Source of the DNA: an uncultured Collinsella sp.
Lineage (GTDB): Bacteria; Actinomycetota; Coriobacteriia; Coriobacteriales; Coriobacteriaceae
Assembly: GCA_900555765.1 (NCBI GenBank)
Contig: USMA01000036.1
Span: forward strand, 1 to 8,407
DNA: 8,407 nt
Direction of reading: 5' to 3'
Part shown: in pieces, positions 1 through 6,674 of the stretch
Numbering within the stretch: position 1 is the first letter of the stretch
Layout: each line of letters opens with the position of its first letter
Made by a program: the position numbers and the translations under genes
Notes under the pieces: generated by a model
What the model was told of the DNA's origin: nothing
Database searches by the model: none
Seen by the model: only the letters and a program-made list of their open reading frames with translations

Positions 1-4
1 CTTC

Positions 5-703
5 TTAGACGGCAACGACGCCGAGCTCGTCGCAAAGCAGGCTTTCGGCGAGCGCCGCGACTCCCATCAGATCGTAGACGCCGTATTTCTCGAGGCGGGC
101 TGCCACGCCGGGACCGATGCCCCAGATATCGGTGATGGGACGATGGGGCCAGATCTCCTTGCGAAAGGTCTCGTCGTCGAGTTTGCCGATGCGACTGGGC
201 ACGTGCTTGGCGGTGATATCGAGCGCCACCTTGGCCTGGAATAGGTTGGGGCCGATGCCGACCGTCGCCGTGATGCCGGTGCGCGCGAGGACCTCGTCGC
301 GCAGCGTGCAGGCGAACCTTTCCGCATCTGTGTGATAGAGGTCCAGATAGGGCGTCACGTCGATAAAGCACTCATCGATGGAGTCGACGTGCACGTCCTG
401 GGGGCTGACGTATTCCAGATAGATACCGTAGATTTTCGCCGACACCTCCATGTAATGCTGCATGCGCGGTACGGCCGTGATGTAGTCGATGCCATCGGGA
501 ATCTCAAATAGGCGGCAGCGGTTGTGAATCCCTAAGTCCTTCATAGCCTGTGTGATGGCGAGGCAGATGGTCGTGCGCCCGCGCGATTCGTCGGCAACGA
601 CCAGGTTGGTGGTGAGCGGATCGAGCCCACGATCGACGCACTCGACGCTGGCATAAAACGTCTTGAGGTCGATGCAGATATAGGTGTGCTGCTCGTGTGC
701 CAT
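5..703 (-). CDS. Y-family (UmuC/DinB-type) translesion DNA polymerase, C-terminally truncated
   Basis: Error-prone polymerase that copies past damaged bases. The 232-residue product starts with the palm segment YICIDLKTFYASVEC (about residues 8-22; Asp12 is the first metal ligand). It has the second catalytic motif SIDECFIDV at 108-116 (Asp110, Glu111), then VGIGPNLFQAKVALDITAKH (148-167) and the thumb helix-hairpin-helix DIWGIGPGVAARLEKYGVYDLMG (192-214). The frame then ends at TAA at 5-7. Family members usually have 350-450 or more residues, so the little-finger/DNA-grip domain is absent from this frame. Start: the ATG at 703 is preceded by GAAAGGG (709-715) with a 5-base gap, so it beats the in-frame GTG at 724, which lies inside a LexA-like box. 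The upstream promoter and two SOS boxes point to control by DNA damage. A frameshift or nonsense mutation is likely, but only four bases remain beyond the stop, so the rest of the gene cannot be inspected. Confidence 0.85.
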   Translation of the reverse strand: MAHEQHTYICIDLKTFYASVECVDRGLDPLTTNLVVADESRGRTTICLAITQAMKDLGIHNRCRLFEIPDGIDYITAVPRMQHYMEVSAKIYGIYLEYVSPQDVHVDSIDECFIDVTPYLDLYHTDAERFACTLRDEVLARTGITATVGIGPNLFQAKVALDITAKHVPSRIGKLDDETFRKEIWPHRPITDIWGIGPGVAARLEKYGVYDLMGVAALAESLLCDELGVVAV

Positions 704-717
704 CCGTGCCCTTTCAT

Positions 718-731
718 CAAACACATGTTCT
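718..731 (-). promoter_or_regulatory. LexA-like SOS box 2
   Basis: A second copy reads AGAACATGTGTTTG on the minus strand, 17 bases (centre to centre) from box 1. It matches the LexA palindrome at 11 of 14 positions and shares the AGAACATGT/CGAACATGT half with box 1. It lies in the untranslated leader between the transcription start and the ribosome binding site, so the pair would allow cooperative repression. Confidence 0.6.
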
Positions 732-734
732 TAT

Positions 735-748
735 CGAATACATGTTCG
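735..748 (-). promoter_or_regulatory. LexA-like SOS box 1
   Basis: The 14-mer reads CGAACATGTATTCG on the minus strand. It matches the Gram-positive/actinobacterial type LexA palindrome CGAACATATGTTCG at 12 of 14 positions. It directly abuts the -10 hexamer and covers the expected transcription start, which is where a repressor would block RNA polymerase. The match is visible in the sequence; LexA binding is inferred. Confidence 0.75.
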
Positions 749-777
749 ATAATACCCGCTCATCCGGACATCGTCAA
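749..777 (-). promoter_or_regulatory. Sigma70-type promoter of the Y-family polymerase gene
   Basis: Reading the minus strand, TTGACG (772-777) is followed after exactly 17 bases by TATTAT (749-754). Both hexamers are close to the TTGACA/TATAAT consensus. Transcription would start near 742, inside the first LexA-like box, with a leader of about 40 bases to the ATG at 703. Confidence 0.8.
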
Positions 778-799
778 AACCTGTCCCTTTTTGGCAGGT
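777..799. repeat. Partial copy of the repeat found at 1511-1533
   Basis: Positions 777-794 are identical over 18 bases to 1511-1528, the right arm of the long hairpin downstream. Extended to 23 bases (777-799 against 1511-1533) the match is 21 of 23. This copy has no matching left arm, so it is a half element. It also forms a small 5-bp dyad, ACCTG (779-783) with CAGGT (795-799). It abuts the -35 hexamer of the polymerase promoter. Confidence 0.6.
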
Positions 800-876
800 A
801 TAGTCGTGCAGCTGCATCGGGTTTTTAACGCAGCCCTAAAGAGCGCGAAACAGCTCGGAAAAGCTCGCTTCGTAGC

Positions 877-1452
877 ATGAGCCTAACGATTGATACCGCC
901 TATACGCACGGAAGGGTTGTGGGAAAGATGGTCAACTATGGGTTTGGTATGCCGACGCGCCTTGTTGCGGATGGAGACGTGGCTCGCTGGTGTGGACGAT
1001 TGGTCGCTCACTACGGCGGCACCAAGGCACTGGTCGTGCTGGGCGGTGACAAACATACGCGCGATGAGCTTGTCTCGGCGGCACTTGGCTCGCTTGATCG
1101 AGCCCTACTCGAGCGTGTGCTTTTCCGCTGCGGCTCGTTTGAGGGCGATGGGGGAGACGAACTGATCGACGAAGCCGTGGCCCTGGCGACCGACGAAGGC
1201 GTGGACTTTGTCCTGGCGATCGGCGATGCCGATACTGCCGGCTTTGCACGCGAGCTCGCCCGTCGCATGGCGGCGCTCGATGCCGGCGAAGACGGCTTTG
1301 TGCCTTATGGATGCATTGTCTCGGAGGGCAAGGTGCCTGCCGTAGTGGGTGCCGGCGAGGTTCCCGTTTTTGCCATCATCGCGCCCGAACTGCTGGAGGG
1401 CATTGGGTCTCCTCTGCGCGAGCTGCTCGGCAGCGTGTGTGCCGCGGCGTAA
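877..1452 (+). CDS. Half-size protein related to the N-terminal domain of iron-containing alcohol dehydrogenases
   Basis: The product has 191 residues, about half of a normal iron-type alcohol dehydrogenase (about 380). Visible family-like order: a start like the usual 'nF.f..PT.i..G' opening (MVNYGFGMPTRLVADG, residues 18-33), a first Rossmann-like strand KALVVLGGDKHTRDE, then EGVDFVLAIGDADTAGFARELA, which occupies the place of the 'gvDfvlavGGGSviDtAKaiA' nucleotide-binding loop. The glycine-rich loop has become GDAD, and the all-helical iron-binding half is missing, so enzyme activity is doubtful; a binding or regulatory role is possible. Start: ATG 877 has only a distant GGAAAAG. An in-frame ATG at 928 matches the usual family N-terminus and could be the real start. 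A possible -10 box TATAGT lies at 799-804 without a good -35. The assignment rests on remembered family patterns. Confidence 0.55.
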   Translation: MSLTIDTAYTHGRVVGKMVNYGFGMPTRLVADGDVARWCGRLVAHYGGTKALVVLGGDKHTRDELVSAALGSLDRALLERVLFRCGSFEGDGGDELIDEAVALATDEGVDFVLAIGDADTAGFARELARRMAALDAGEDGFVPYGCIVSEGKVPAVVGAGEVPVFAIIAPELLEGIGSPLRELLGSVCAAA

Positions 1453-1463
1453 TATTTGCCATG

Positions 1464-1523
1464 AAGGGACAGGTTTATTTTGGTAGATAAAGCGTTTGAT
1501 CTGCCAAAATAAACCTGTCCCTT
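1464..1523 (+). repeat. Long palindromic hairpin (REP/MITE-like), possibly acting as terminator
   Basis: Left arm 1464-1488 and right arm 1499-1523 are complementary over 25 bases with a single G-U position, around a 10-base loop (AAAGCGTTTG). It starts 12 bases after the stop codon of the preceding gene and ends in a run of five T (1522-1526), so it can serve as an intrinsic terminator in the plus direction. The stem is far longer than normal terminators, and the right arm recurs exactly at 777-794. This fits a dispersed palindromic repeat recruited as a terminator. Confidence 0.75.
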
Positions 1524-1564
1524 TTTGGTCGGTTGCCGTTTGGGGGGCCGATTGGCAACGCTCG

Positions 1565-1593
1565 CTGATTGTAGTCTTGACCTGCGCTAGAAT
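1565..1593 (+). promoter_or_regulatory. Possible pgi promoter
   Basis: A good -10 hexamer TAGAAT (1588-1593) lies 17 bases after a weak -35 CTGATT (1565-1570). A better looking TTGACC (1577-1582) is too close to pair with it. The placement, about 60 bases before the pgi start, is plausible. The call depends mainly on the -10 box. Confidence 0.4.
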
Positions 1594-1610
1594 AGTGGCA
1601 TCTGAATGTC

Positions 1611-1634
1611 CGGGCGCATGGAGGCGTGCGCCCG
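1611..1634 (+). promoter_or_regulatory. Hairpin in the pgi leader
   Basis: CGGGCGCA (1611-1618) and TGCGCCCG (1627-1634) are perfect 8-bp inverted arms with an 8-base loop. The hairpin ends only 6 bases before the GAGGAGG ribosome binding site (1641-1647). It could affect translation or mRNA stability, or be an operator; nothing shows which. Confidence 0.5.
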
Positions 1635-1652
1635 TATGCTGAGGAGGACTCT

Positions 1653-3347
1653 ATGGCTACTGTTGCCGCACCTATCGATGCTACGTCGACTGCCGCTTGG
1701 AAGGCGCTCGAGGCTCATCAGGAGAAGCTTGAGGCCGAAGGTATCGACCTCAAGGCCTGGTTCGCCGCCGATGCCGACCGCGTGAACAAGCTGAGCTTTG
1801 ACGCCGGTGACCTGCACTTCGATCTGTCGAAGAACCTGGTGACTGATGAGACCGTCAAGCTGCTGTGCGATCTTGCCCGCGAGGTGAAGCTCGAGGAGCG
1901 CCGTGACGCCATGTTCTCCGGCGAGCACATCAACACCACCGAGGACCGCGCTGTTCTGCACACCGCGCTTCGTCGTCCGGCAAGCGAGAAGGGCCAGCTC
2001 ATCGTTGACGGCCAGGATGTCGTCGCCGACGTGCACGAGGTCCTCGACCGCATGTATGCCTTCGCCGAGCGCGTGCGCTCCGGTGAGTGGAAGGGCGTAA
2101 CCGGTAAGAAGATCGAGCACCTGGTGTCCATCGGCATCGGCGGCTCCGATCTGGGCCCGGTTATGGCCTACGAGGCCCTGCGTCCCTACGCCGACGCCGG
2201 CATCGACTGCCGCTACATCTCCAACATCGACCCCAACGACCAGGCCGAGAAGCTCAAGGGCCTGGATCCCGAGACCACGCTCGTAATCATCGTCTCCAAG
2301 ACCTTCACCACGCTCGAGACCCTTACCAACGCCCGCGAGGTCAAGACCTGGATGCTCGAGCAGCTCAAGGCCCAGGGCGCCATCGATGGCTCCGATGAGC
2401 AGAACGCCGAGGCCGAGGCCAAGCACTTAGTCGCCGTTTCCACCGCACACGAGGAGGTTGAGGCCATCGGTATCGACCCCGCCAACGCCTTTGGCTTCTG
2501 GAACTGGGTCGGCGGCCGCTACTCCGTCGACTCCGCCGTGGGTCTGTCGCTGATCGTGGTGCTCGGCCCCGAGCGCTTCCAGCAGTTCCTCGAGGGCTTC
2601 CACGCCATCGACGAGTACTTCTGCAATACCCCGCTCGAGAACAACGCCGTCGCGCTGATGGGCCTGCTCAACGTCTGGTACGTCAACTTCTTCGGTTCCA
2701 AGAGCCACGCCGTGCTGCCGTATTGCCAGTACCTGCACCGTTTCCCGGCCTACCTGCAGCAGCTGACCATGGAGTCCAACGGCAAGCACGTCCGCTGGGA
2801 CGGTAGCGCTGTGACCTCCGACACCGGTGAGATCTTCTGGGGCGCGCCCGGCACCAACGGTCAGCACGCCTTCTACCAGCTGCTGCACCAGGGCACCGTG
2901 GTGGTCCCGGCCGACTTTATCGCTTTCGCCAACACTGCCAACCCTGCGACCGACAGCGGTCAGGACGTGCATGAGCTGTTCCTGGGCAACTTCCTGGCCC
3001 AGACCAAGGCGCTCGCCTTTGGTAAGACGGCCGATGAGGTGCGCGCCGAGGGCACGCCCGAGCAGATCGTCCCGGCCCGCTGCTTTGAGGGCAACCGCCC
3101 GACGACCTCGATCTTCGGCGACACGCTGACCCCGTTTGCGCTCGGCGAGCTCATCGCCCTGTACGAGCACATCACGTTTGTCGAGGGCACGGTCTGGGGC
3201 ATCGACTCCTACGACCAATGGGGCGTCGAGCTGGGCAAGCAGCTTGCCAAGCAGATCACCCCGGCTTTCCACGACGACGCCGCCAAGGCCGAGCAGGACG
3301 CTTCGACCCAGGCGCTCATCGAGTTCTACCGCGCTCACCGCAAGTAG
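1653..3347 (+). CDS. pgi: Glucose-6-phosphate isomerase
   Basis: Cytoplasmic glycolytic enzyme interconverting glucose-6-phosphate and fructose-6-phosphate. The 564-residue product is close to the usual bacterial length (about 550). Visible landmarks: the sugar-phosphate loop [12 protein letters not shown] (158-169), SKTFTTLET (215-223), the first family signature [16 protein letters not shown] (284-299), the catalytic glutamate in [12 protein letters not shown] (Glu374), the histidine in [15 protein letters not shown] (His405), and the second signature [22 protein letters not shown] (512-533) with the active-site Lys529. The start at 1653 is chosen because GAGGAGG (1641-1647) sits 5 bases upstream; an in-frame GTG at 1626 has no such site and lies in the leader hairpin. 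The gene is monocistronic, with its own terminator at 3381. It appears intact, with strongly biased, GC-ending codons as expected for a highly expressed core gene. Confidence 0.98.
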   Translation: MATVAAPIDATSTAAWKALEAHQEKLEAEGIDLKAWFAADADRVNKLSFDAGDLHFDLSKNLVTDETVKLLCDLAREVKLEERRDAMFSGEHINTTEDRAVLHTALRRPASEKGQLIVDGQDVVADVHEVLDRMYAFAERVRSGEWKGVTGKKIEHLVSIGIGGSDLGPVMAYEALRPYADAGIDCRYISNIDPNDQAEKLKGLDPETTLVIIVSKTFTTLETLTNAREVKTWMLEQLKAQGAIDGSDEQNAEAEAKHLVAVSTAHEEVEAIGIDPANAFGFWNWVGGRYSVDSAVGLSLIVVLGPERFQQFLEGFHAIDEYFCNTPLENNAVALMGLLNVWYVNFFGSKSHAVLPYCQYLHRFPAYLQQLTMESNGKHVRWDGSAVTSDTGEIFWGAPGTNGQHAFYQLLHQGTVVVPADFIAFANTANPATDSGQDVHELFLGNFLAQTKALAFGKTADEVRAEGTPEQIVPARCFEGNRPTTSIFGDTLTPFALGELIALYEHITFVEGTVWGIDSYDQWGVELGKQLAKQITPAFHDDAAKAEQDASTQALIEFYRAHRK

Positions 3348-3380
3348 TCGCTGCTGTTAACGCATCGCGCCTTATAGCCA

Positions 3381-3418
3381 GGGGCCCGTATCCTATCGGA
3401 TGCGGGCCCCTTTGCTTT
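3381..3418 (+). terminator. Intrinsic terminator of pgi
   Basis: GGGGCCCGTATCC (3381-3393) pairs with 3398-3410 over 13 bases with one G-U pair, around a 4-base TATC loop, followed by TTTGCTTT. It starts 33 bases after the pgi stop codon. On the minus strand no T-run follows the stem, so it should not efficiently stop the convergent coupling-protein transcript. Confidence 0.9.
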
Positions 3419-3488
3419 GCCGTGGTCCCGGGACGCACGGCTTTTGTGGAACATCGCCGGAGCGCCGCGCGCTGCGAGAACCCTGCGC

Positions 3489-4793
3489 CTAGATTTCGGC
3501 CTCCGCATGGCCTCGCTGCGCCTCGGGCAGCTCCCCGTAGAGCGGATGGTCTTCGAGCCTAAAGCGCTCGACCTGTTCGGGAGTGTGGCCGCGGACGAAC
3601 AGCCAGGAACGGTCGACGGGCGTCGCCATGAGCGTGCTGGGCAGCGCGTCGGCGCGGTCGGAAAACACCCGGGCACTCTCGGGATCCTGGAACGCCAGCA
3701 CCAGATGCGTGTCGCAGTTGCCCATGATGGAGCGTGCGCGTGCCTCGCCATAGAGCGCATCGAGCTGGTTGGTCGACTGCAGCAGCAGCGTTGCCCAGAT
3801 GTTGCGGCTTCGGATAATCGAGAGCACGTTGTCGATCTGGGGGATCTGCAGATTTGCGAAGTCATCGAGCATAAAGCGCACGGGCACGGGCAGGCTGCCG
3901 TCGGGCTGCCTATCGGCCTCACGAATGAGGCCCATAAACGCCTGCGAAATAAAGAGGCCGGTCAGCGGATCGAGATTGCGGTCAATATCGCTCACGGTTA
4001 CAAACAGGGCGCAGGGGGTGTGTCCCATGGAAGCGAAGTCCACCTGATGGCACTCACGATAGAGCTGTGCCGCACCGTCGAATCCCAGACACATGACCTT
4101 TTCGGCAAGGATGCCGACGATGCTCGCGTGCATGCGCTCGGCATTTTGCGTAATGGCGTAGCGCCGCCATAGCGAGAGGGCATAGCTTTGGGGGTCGGTC
4201 GTGATCAGGTCGTCAAACAATCGACCTGTGGCACCGTCCTGCAGGTGCTCGATCAGCTTGATGACCGAGCTGATCGTCTGCTCGTCGGCGGGTAGCTGTT
4301 CGGTGACGTAGGCGATAAGACACGACAGCAGGTTTGCCGCCGCATGATCCCAAAAAGGCTGGTTGTTGTCCTCGATGGGGCAGATGGCCTTTGCCACCGA
4401 GAGGATGTCCTGCTGGTTGGGCCTGCCGTCCGCCTTGCGGCGAATGTGCATCAGGGGGTTGTAGCCGCAGCGCACGATGCCGGGCGCAAGAGCCGCGACG
4501 GTGGAGTGGGCGGAGATGGTGAGACATTGCACGCGGTAACCGTGGGCTGCCAGCACGGGTCCCACTTCGCGACAGAGCGTGCCTTTGGTGTCGAGCACGA
4601 TGTAGCTTGCGTTCATTTGCAGCAGGTTGGGCTTGAGGACGTTTCGGGTCTTGCCGGCTCCCGAGGGGCCGATCACAAGTGCATTGTTGTTGAGTCCCGT
4701 TTGGCGGGTGTCGCAGGAAAGCGTTCGATCCTTGGCGAGGATGGTGGACGATGCGGACTCAGATGCGGCGAGACGGCTGGCGAGGTTAGACAT
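3489..4793 (-). CDS. VirD4/TraG-type coupling ATPase without membrane anchor
   Basis: Coupling proteins are hexameric ATPases that deliver DNA-protein substrates to a type IV secretion channel. The 434-residue product has Walker A GPSGAGKT (42-49) in the context NALVIGPSGAGKTRN, then SYIVLDTKGTL (63-73), FWDHAAANLL (147-156), Walker B RFMLDDFANLQIP (306-318), SIIRSRNIWATLLLQSTNQL (325-344, the Q/sensor segment) and LYGEARARSIMGNCDTHL (347-364), all typical of the TraG/VirD4 family, especially the version common in Gram-positive elements. Normal members are 550-700 residues long with N-terminal membrane helices; this one begins about 40 residues before Walker A and has no hydrophobic segment. 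The ATG at 4793 has AAGGAGG (4800-4806) 6 bases upstream and overlaps the protease gene by 8 bases, implying coupled translation. The longer in-frame start further upstream only reads through the protease gene in the wrong frame. DNA transfer is the family role; the role here is inferred. Confidence 0.9.
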   Translation of the reverse strand: MSNLASRLAASESASSTILAKDRTLSCDTRQTGLNNNALVIGPSGAGKTRNVLKPNLLQMNASYIVLDTKGTLCREVGPVLAAHGYRVQCLTISAHSTVAALAPGIVRCGYNPLMHIRRKADGRPNQQDILSVAKAICPIEDNNQPFWDHAAANLLSCLIAYVTEQLPADEQTISSVIKLIEHLQDGATGRLFDDLITTDPQSYALSLWRRYAITQNAERMHASIVGILAEKVMCLGFDGAAQLYRECHQVDFASMGHTPCALFVTVSDIDRNLDPLTGLFISQAFMGLIREADRQPDGSLPVPVRFMLDDFANLQIPQIDNVLSIIRSRNIWATLLLQSTNQLDALYGEARARSIMGNCDTHLVLAFQDPESARVFSDRADALPSTLMATPVDRSWLFVRGHTPEQVERFRLEDHPLYGELPEAQRGHAEAEI

Positions 4794-5403
4794 GGGCGAC
4801 CTCCTTGGTGGTCGAGAGGATTTCGTGGGCAAAGCCGAGCTCGACGGCGCGCTCGGCCGAAAGGTAGGTGTCTTTTGCAGTGAGGGACTGGATGCGCTTG
4901 GGCGTGAGGCCGCTGCGGTCCGAGAGGATTTGCGTGAGGGTCTTGCGGGTCTGCATGAGACGCCGGCTGGTTTCCTGCAGCGCAAGTGCCGCGCCGCCTG
5001 CCCCCTGGGGGATCAGGGGGTCGTGAATCATGAGCTCTGCATGGGGCGCCATACGGCGAGCGTCGCCGCCCATAAAGATCACGGCGCCCATGGACGCGGC
5101 GAATTCCAGGCAGACGGTGCGGATGGGGCACGATGCGAGGCGCATGGCGTCATAGATCGCAAGGCCCGATCGCACGCTTCCGCCGGCGCTGGCGACAAAT
5201 ATGGTGATGGGGCGGCTGGGGTCGGTGGCATCGAGCAGGCGGATCTGCTGGCATAGGTCGTGGGCCATCGGGGTTTCGATGTTTCCCATGACGGAGAGCT
5301 CGCGACGGGCGAGCATCTCATCGTAAATGCTGGTGAGCGTGATGCCTCGGGCGGATTCACGCATGGTGAGGGGGCTGATGATGGGGGAATGATTGGTGTC
5401 CAT
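4786..5403 (-). CDS. ClpP-like serine protease, linked to the coupling ATPase
   Basis: ClpP forms a barrel-shaped peptidase that needs an AAA+ unfoldase partner to degrade proteins. The 205-residue product has normal ClpP length. It shows the SAGGSV segment (72-77) for oxyanion-hole geometry, the nucleophile in FAASMGA (Ser104), the histidine in LMIHDPL (His127) and the aspartate in TAKDTYLSAERAVELG (Asp178), so the catalytic triad is complete with near-normal spacing. It differs from housekeeping ClpP around the His loop (IHDPLIPQGAGGAA instead of the usual IHQPxGG.QGQA) and in the N-terminal 30 residues. The start at 5403 has AAAGGAG (5409-5415) 5 bases upstream. Its stop codon overlaps the start of the ATPase gene. 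No ClpX/ClpA gene is in the window. Similar ClpP homologues occur as maturation proteases in phages; a housekeeping role is less likely in this setting. Confidence 0.88.
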   Translation of the reverse strand: MDTNHSPIISPLTMRESARGITLTSIYDEMLARRELSVMGNIETPMAHDLCQQIRLLDATDPSRPITIFVASAGGSVRSGLAIYDAMRLASCPIRTVCLEFAASMGAVIFMGGDARRMAPHAELMIHDPLIPQGAGGAALALQETSRRLMQTRKTLTQILSDRSGLTPKRIQSLTAKDTYLSAERAVELGFAHEILSTTKEVAHV

Positions 5404-5466
5404 GAGGACTCCTTTCTGTTGGTTGTGTTGTGGAATAGGATTGTTGCCCGCGGAGGGGCTGGCGGG

Positions 5467-6357
5467 CTACAGGGTTCGTCCGAGCCTGAGATCGAGCTCG
5501 GTTGTGGGGCAGGCTGCCTGTTCGTGCGGCTCGCAAGCGCCAAGGGCTCCAAAGCGATAGAGCGTTGCGGCGGGCGTGGTGTAGGCGAGCCGCAGCTGAT
5601 GCTCGACAGGGGCACATCCGTCATTTTTGTAATGAGCCGCGTAGTACTGCGCGATGCTGGCGTTCATCTCGCTGCCATTGCGATGGCGCTCAAACTGGCG
5701 TCTGCAGGTCTCGATGATCTTTGCTACCGACTTGGGTGCCGTCGCGGGAACAAGGGCGAGATAGCCCTCAAATAGCTCGTTGATGCTCAGGAGGCACAGC
5801 AGGTCGATCAGCGTCCTTATGGCTGCTCCCTCGGCAGAAAAATGCGCGGTCATGCGGTTATATCGGTTGCGGTCGACGATGGCCGCATGGGGTCTTGGAG
5901 TTTTCTGCCCTGTGGTCCCGGGCTTTTGCCGCGCCTGTGTATTGAGCTCGACGTTGCAGCGCTTGAGGCCGTCCAACGGAAGGAACAGTGCGGTGCGCAG
6001 GGTGTTCCGCTTGCTTTCGAGTTCATGACGCTCGTCGGGTTCCCATTCGAGCTTGAGTTTCGTGTCGAGCGCCGTAAGCATATGGGCTAGGCAGCCTACG
6101 GTAAGAACGTACGAACCGTTGTCGCGTTTTGGGGCATAGGGGTCTGTCAGCTTGCGAATGTCGGGGTCGCCCATGATCTTTGTGCAGCGCTTCAGCAGTT
6201 GAGGGTGGTCGGCCAAGATCGTCGCGAGCGGTAGCGACGCGTAGTTCTTGATGGTCGCGGCGGCAAAGGCGGCGTCATATTCGTTTGCATATGCTCGCTC
6301 AATGCGGGCATCCAGAATGCTTTTCTTATCGCCGTCTTCAGCGTGGTGGTTTGTCAT
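5467..6357 (-). CDS. Protein of unknown function, first gene of the ClpP/coupling-ATPase operon
   Basis: I do not recognise this 296-residue protein. It is mostly polar and predicted helical, with no signal peptide, no clear membrane span and no nucleotide-binding motif. The N-terminus is charged (MTNHHAEDGDKKSILDARIERAYANEYDAAFAAA). The middle has a basic Pro/Gln/Thr-rich linker around RQKPGTTGQKTPRPH, followed by DRNRYNRMTAHFSAEGAAIRTLIDLLCLLSINELFEGYLALVP, which contains the only hydrophobic patch (about 15-20 residues, amphipathic). The C-terminal third holds three cysteines. The start at 6357 is preceded by GGAG (6363-6366) at 5 bases; an upstream in-frame ATG at 6513 adds a His-rich low-complexity stretch and has no ribosome binding site. 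The stop is 63 bases before the protease start, in the same direction, so the three genes are probably co-transcribed. It could be a substrate, adaptor or regulator of the two enzymes, but that is only inference from position. Confidence 0.75.
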   Translation of the reverse strand: MTNHHAEDGDKKSILDARIERAYANEYDAAFAAATIKNYASLPLATILADHPQLLKRCTKIMGDPDIRKLTDPYAPKRDNGSYVLTVGCLAHMLTALDTKLKLEWEPDERHELESKRNTLRTALFLPLDGLKRCNVELNTQARQKPGTTGQKTPRPHAAIVDRNRYNRMTAHFSAEGAAIRTLIDLLCLLSINELFEGYLALVPATAPKSVAKIIETCRRQFERHRNGSEMNASIAQYYAAHYKNDGCAPVEHQLRLAYTTPAATLYRFGALGACEPHEQAACPTTELDLRLGRTL

Positions 6358-6513
6358 AGCTTCTCCAATCGGTTGATGTTCGTGCTGTTTGTTGATGTGT
6401 TGGTTGTCGTGAGTGATGTGCTTGCCGTGGGTGATGTGCTGACGTTGGGGTGCTATGCGGTTTTCAATGAGCCCGTGAGGCAGTTGCTGCAGGGGCGGGA
6501 TGGAACGGCCCAT
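6358..6513 (-). promoter_or_regulatory. C/A-rich, G-poor leader with repeated CACATCA units
   Basis: On the minus strand, the about 85 bases before the ribosome binding site are rich in C and A and poor in G. They contain the ten-mer AGCACATCAC twice (complement of 6431-6440 and 6413-6422, 18 bases apart) and weaker copies (ACACATCAAC near 6391-6400 and GAACATCAAC near 6372-6381). Such RNA would be unstructured and resembles Rho-loading sequence; the repeats might also bind a regulator. If translated from 6513 it would give a His-rich stretch, which I judge unlikely. Confidence 0.35.
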
Positions 6514-6674
6514 GCAAGGCGGAAGGCATCGTGCTCAAAATCGAGACAGCAATGCCCTGGGTGCCTCACATGTGGCAGTTACCTCATTAAGTTGTCATTG
6601 CGTTTGGGGTTGTACTTTGCCGATCTTCTTTCTCTTACACGCTAAAAACTGAAATTTCATATGCTCGATCTACT

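Noticed and set aside
704..724. GTG at 724 as start of the polymerase gene
   Set aside because: It lies inside the second LexA-like box and has no ribosome binding site; the ATG at 703 with GAAAGGG and the conserved N-terminus fits better.
1587..3338. Two long minus-strand frames (279 and 303 codons) opposite pgi
   Set aside because: They are antisense shadows produced by the GC-rich third positions of a highly biased gene; low-complexity Leu/Gly/Val content, no ribosome binding sites, no family pattern.
3417..5775. Several plus-strand frames of 170-250 codons opposite the coupling ATPase, protease and unknown gene
   Set aside because: The minus-strand genes have clear motifs and ribosome binding sites; the plus-strand frames are shadows without either.
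6358..6513. His-rich N-terminal extension of the unknown protein starting at 6513
   Set aside because: No ribosome binding site before 6513, low-complexity sequence, and a good GGAG site exactly before the ATG at 6357.
6567..6574. CACATGTG palindrome as a regulatory site
   Set aside because: An isolated 8-bp palindrome is expected by chance and has no further support.
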